DNA from: Pseudalkalibacillus berkeleyi
GTDB taxonomy: Bacteria; Bacillota; Bacilli; Bacillales; Fictibacillaceae
Assembly: GCF_021608225.1 (NCBI RefSeq)
Contig: NZ_JAKIJS010000001.1
Span: 62,001 to 126,000, forward strand
DNA length: 64,000 nucleotides
Reading direction: 5' to 3'
Numbering within the stretch: position 1 is the stretch's first letter; every line of letters begins with the position of its first letter. Below the pieces are notes generated by a model. It made no database searches. It was not told the origin of the DNA and was given only the letters and a program-made list of their open reading frames with translations. Shown piece after piece: positions 63,321-64,000 of this stretch. Position numbers and translations under genes: made by a program.

Positions 63321-64000
63321 ATGACTATCGAAACCTCGTTCGATCAGTTGACAGAAGAAGAAAAATACGAGCACTTTCTAGCCCGAATTGATGCGGGTGA
63401 GAAGATTGAACCAAATGATTGGATGCCAGATGATTATCGTCAATCGTTAATTCGTTTGATTTCAATGCACGGGATCAGCGAAATTATGGGAGCGCTTCCA
63501 GAAAAGGAATGGGTACCGAAGGCACCAACTTTACACCGCAAACTAGCGATTATGGCAAAGGTTCAAGATGAAATGGGTCATGGACAGTTACTCCTACGTG
63601 TGGCTGAAGACTTAATGGAACCGCTAGGCATGAACCGAGAAGATATCATGCAGAATTTGTTTTCAGGGAAACTGAAGTTCCACAATGTGTTTCATATGAA
63701 AGCGCCTACATGGGGAGACGCTGGAATTATCGCATGGCTCGTTGACGGAGCAGCAATCATCTCACAAAGTATGATGCTGAACTCATCATATGGCCCTTAC
63801 GCAAGAGCGTTAAAGCGGATCTGTGCTGAAGAGGTCTTCCACGCACAGCACGGCGAAAGTATCATCATGGCACTTGCAGAAGGCACACCTGAACAACGAG
63901 AGCTTTTACAAGATTCGTTAAACCGCTGGTGGACAGCACTGCTCATGTTCTTCGGACCTAAGAGTAAGGAAAACGCATCTACTTCTCACGTCGACAAGAA
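63321..64000 (+). CDS. paaA: Phenylacetyl-CoA 1,2-epoxidase subunit PaaA, N-terminal part
   Basis: Starts at ATG 63321 behind GGAAGGTGAT and runs off the window after 226 codons. The diiron sites are visible as AKVQDEMGHGQ and CAEEVFHAQHGES, with TWGDAGIIAWLVDGAA between. This is the catalytic subunit of the ring-epoxidising multicomponent oxygenase. paaB and later genes presumably follow outside. Confidence 0.93.
   Translation, partial: MTIETSFDQLTEEEKYEHFLARIDAGEKIEPNDWMPDDYRQSLIRLISMHGISEIMGALPEKEWVPKAPTLHRKLAIMAKVQDEMGHGQLLLRVAEDLMEPLGMNREDIMQNLFSGKLKFHNVFHMKAPTWGDAGIIAWLVDGAAIISQSMMLNSSYGPYARALKRICAEEVFHAQHGESIIMALAEGTPEQRELLQDSLNRWWTALLMFFGPKSKENASTSHVDK

Overview
The window reads as chromosome of a low-GC Gram-positive endospore former of the Bacillaceae, probably a salt-tolerant one. 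The reasons are AGGAGG-type ribosome sites, frequent TTG and GTG starts, sporulation genes (yhaL, YjcZ-type miniproteins), and long runs of gene order matching the Bacillus subtilis yhaP-to-hemY and yhfI-yhfJ-yhfK neighbourhoods. An osmoprotectant importer and a very acidic penicillin-binding protein tail fit a halotolerant host, but the genus is not settled by the sequence.

Layout. 1-9.8 kb: end of an ABC permease (yhaP-like), a nuclease/ATPase pair (yhaO, yhaN), a CssRS-like secretion-stress two-component system, an MFS exporter, the 3'-5' exoribonuclease yhaM and yhaL. 10-19.4 kb: the foldase prsA, YjcZ miniproteins, yhaJ, yhaI, the regulator hpr, yhaH, the tryptophan transporter trpP with a TRAP-type leader, serC, a GGCT-like protein and hit. 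19.5-27.8 kb: a structured intergenic segment, ecsABC, an M20 amidohydrolase, a ferritin-like protein, a DJ-1/PfpI protein, a methyltransferase, a lipid kinase and the haem monooxygenase hmoB. 27.9-41.4 kb: pbpF, a chemoreceptor with a sigma-D promoter, hemE-hemH-hemY, a KinB-like kinase and a PonA-like PBP. 41.5-49.9 kb: a three-gene OpuC-type importer, a subtilase, a decayed NUDIX gene, cstA, and a small cluster of an apparent selenocysteine/cysteine protein, a small protein ending in Cys-Cys, and an ArsA-type ATPase. 50-58.3 kb: the rbsRKDACB ribose operon, helD and a 59-codon gene. 58.4-64 kb: a yhfK-like SDR, yhfI, lplJ, a Tyr/Pro-tailed protein, and the start of a phenylacetate operon (paaK, paaA).

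Most notable is 48,281-49,911. A perfect ribosome site starts a frame that runs through one in-frame TGA (48,332-48,334), followed by Cys and then about 114 further sense codons. A small hairpin lies at bacterial SECIS distance. The next gene ends in Arg-Cys-Cys-stop, like the small partners of CstA/BtsT transporters in enterics. The third is a Cys-free ArsA-type ATPase. Together with cstA this looks like a thiol/selenol or metal handling module tied to a carbon-starvation transporter.

A second unexplained pattern is a set of five short repeat arrays. Four have a 20-21 bp period and one is a 51 bp duplication. They lie just beyond terminators or terminator-like hairpins, and their units are mostly unrelated in sequence. 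Regulatory signals readable from the sequence include a TRAP site on trpP, a sigma-D promoter for the chemoreceptor, a PerR/Fur-like box at hemE, and cre sites at rbsR and paaK.
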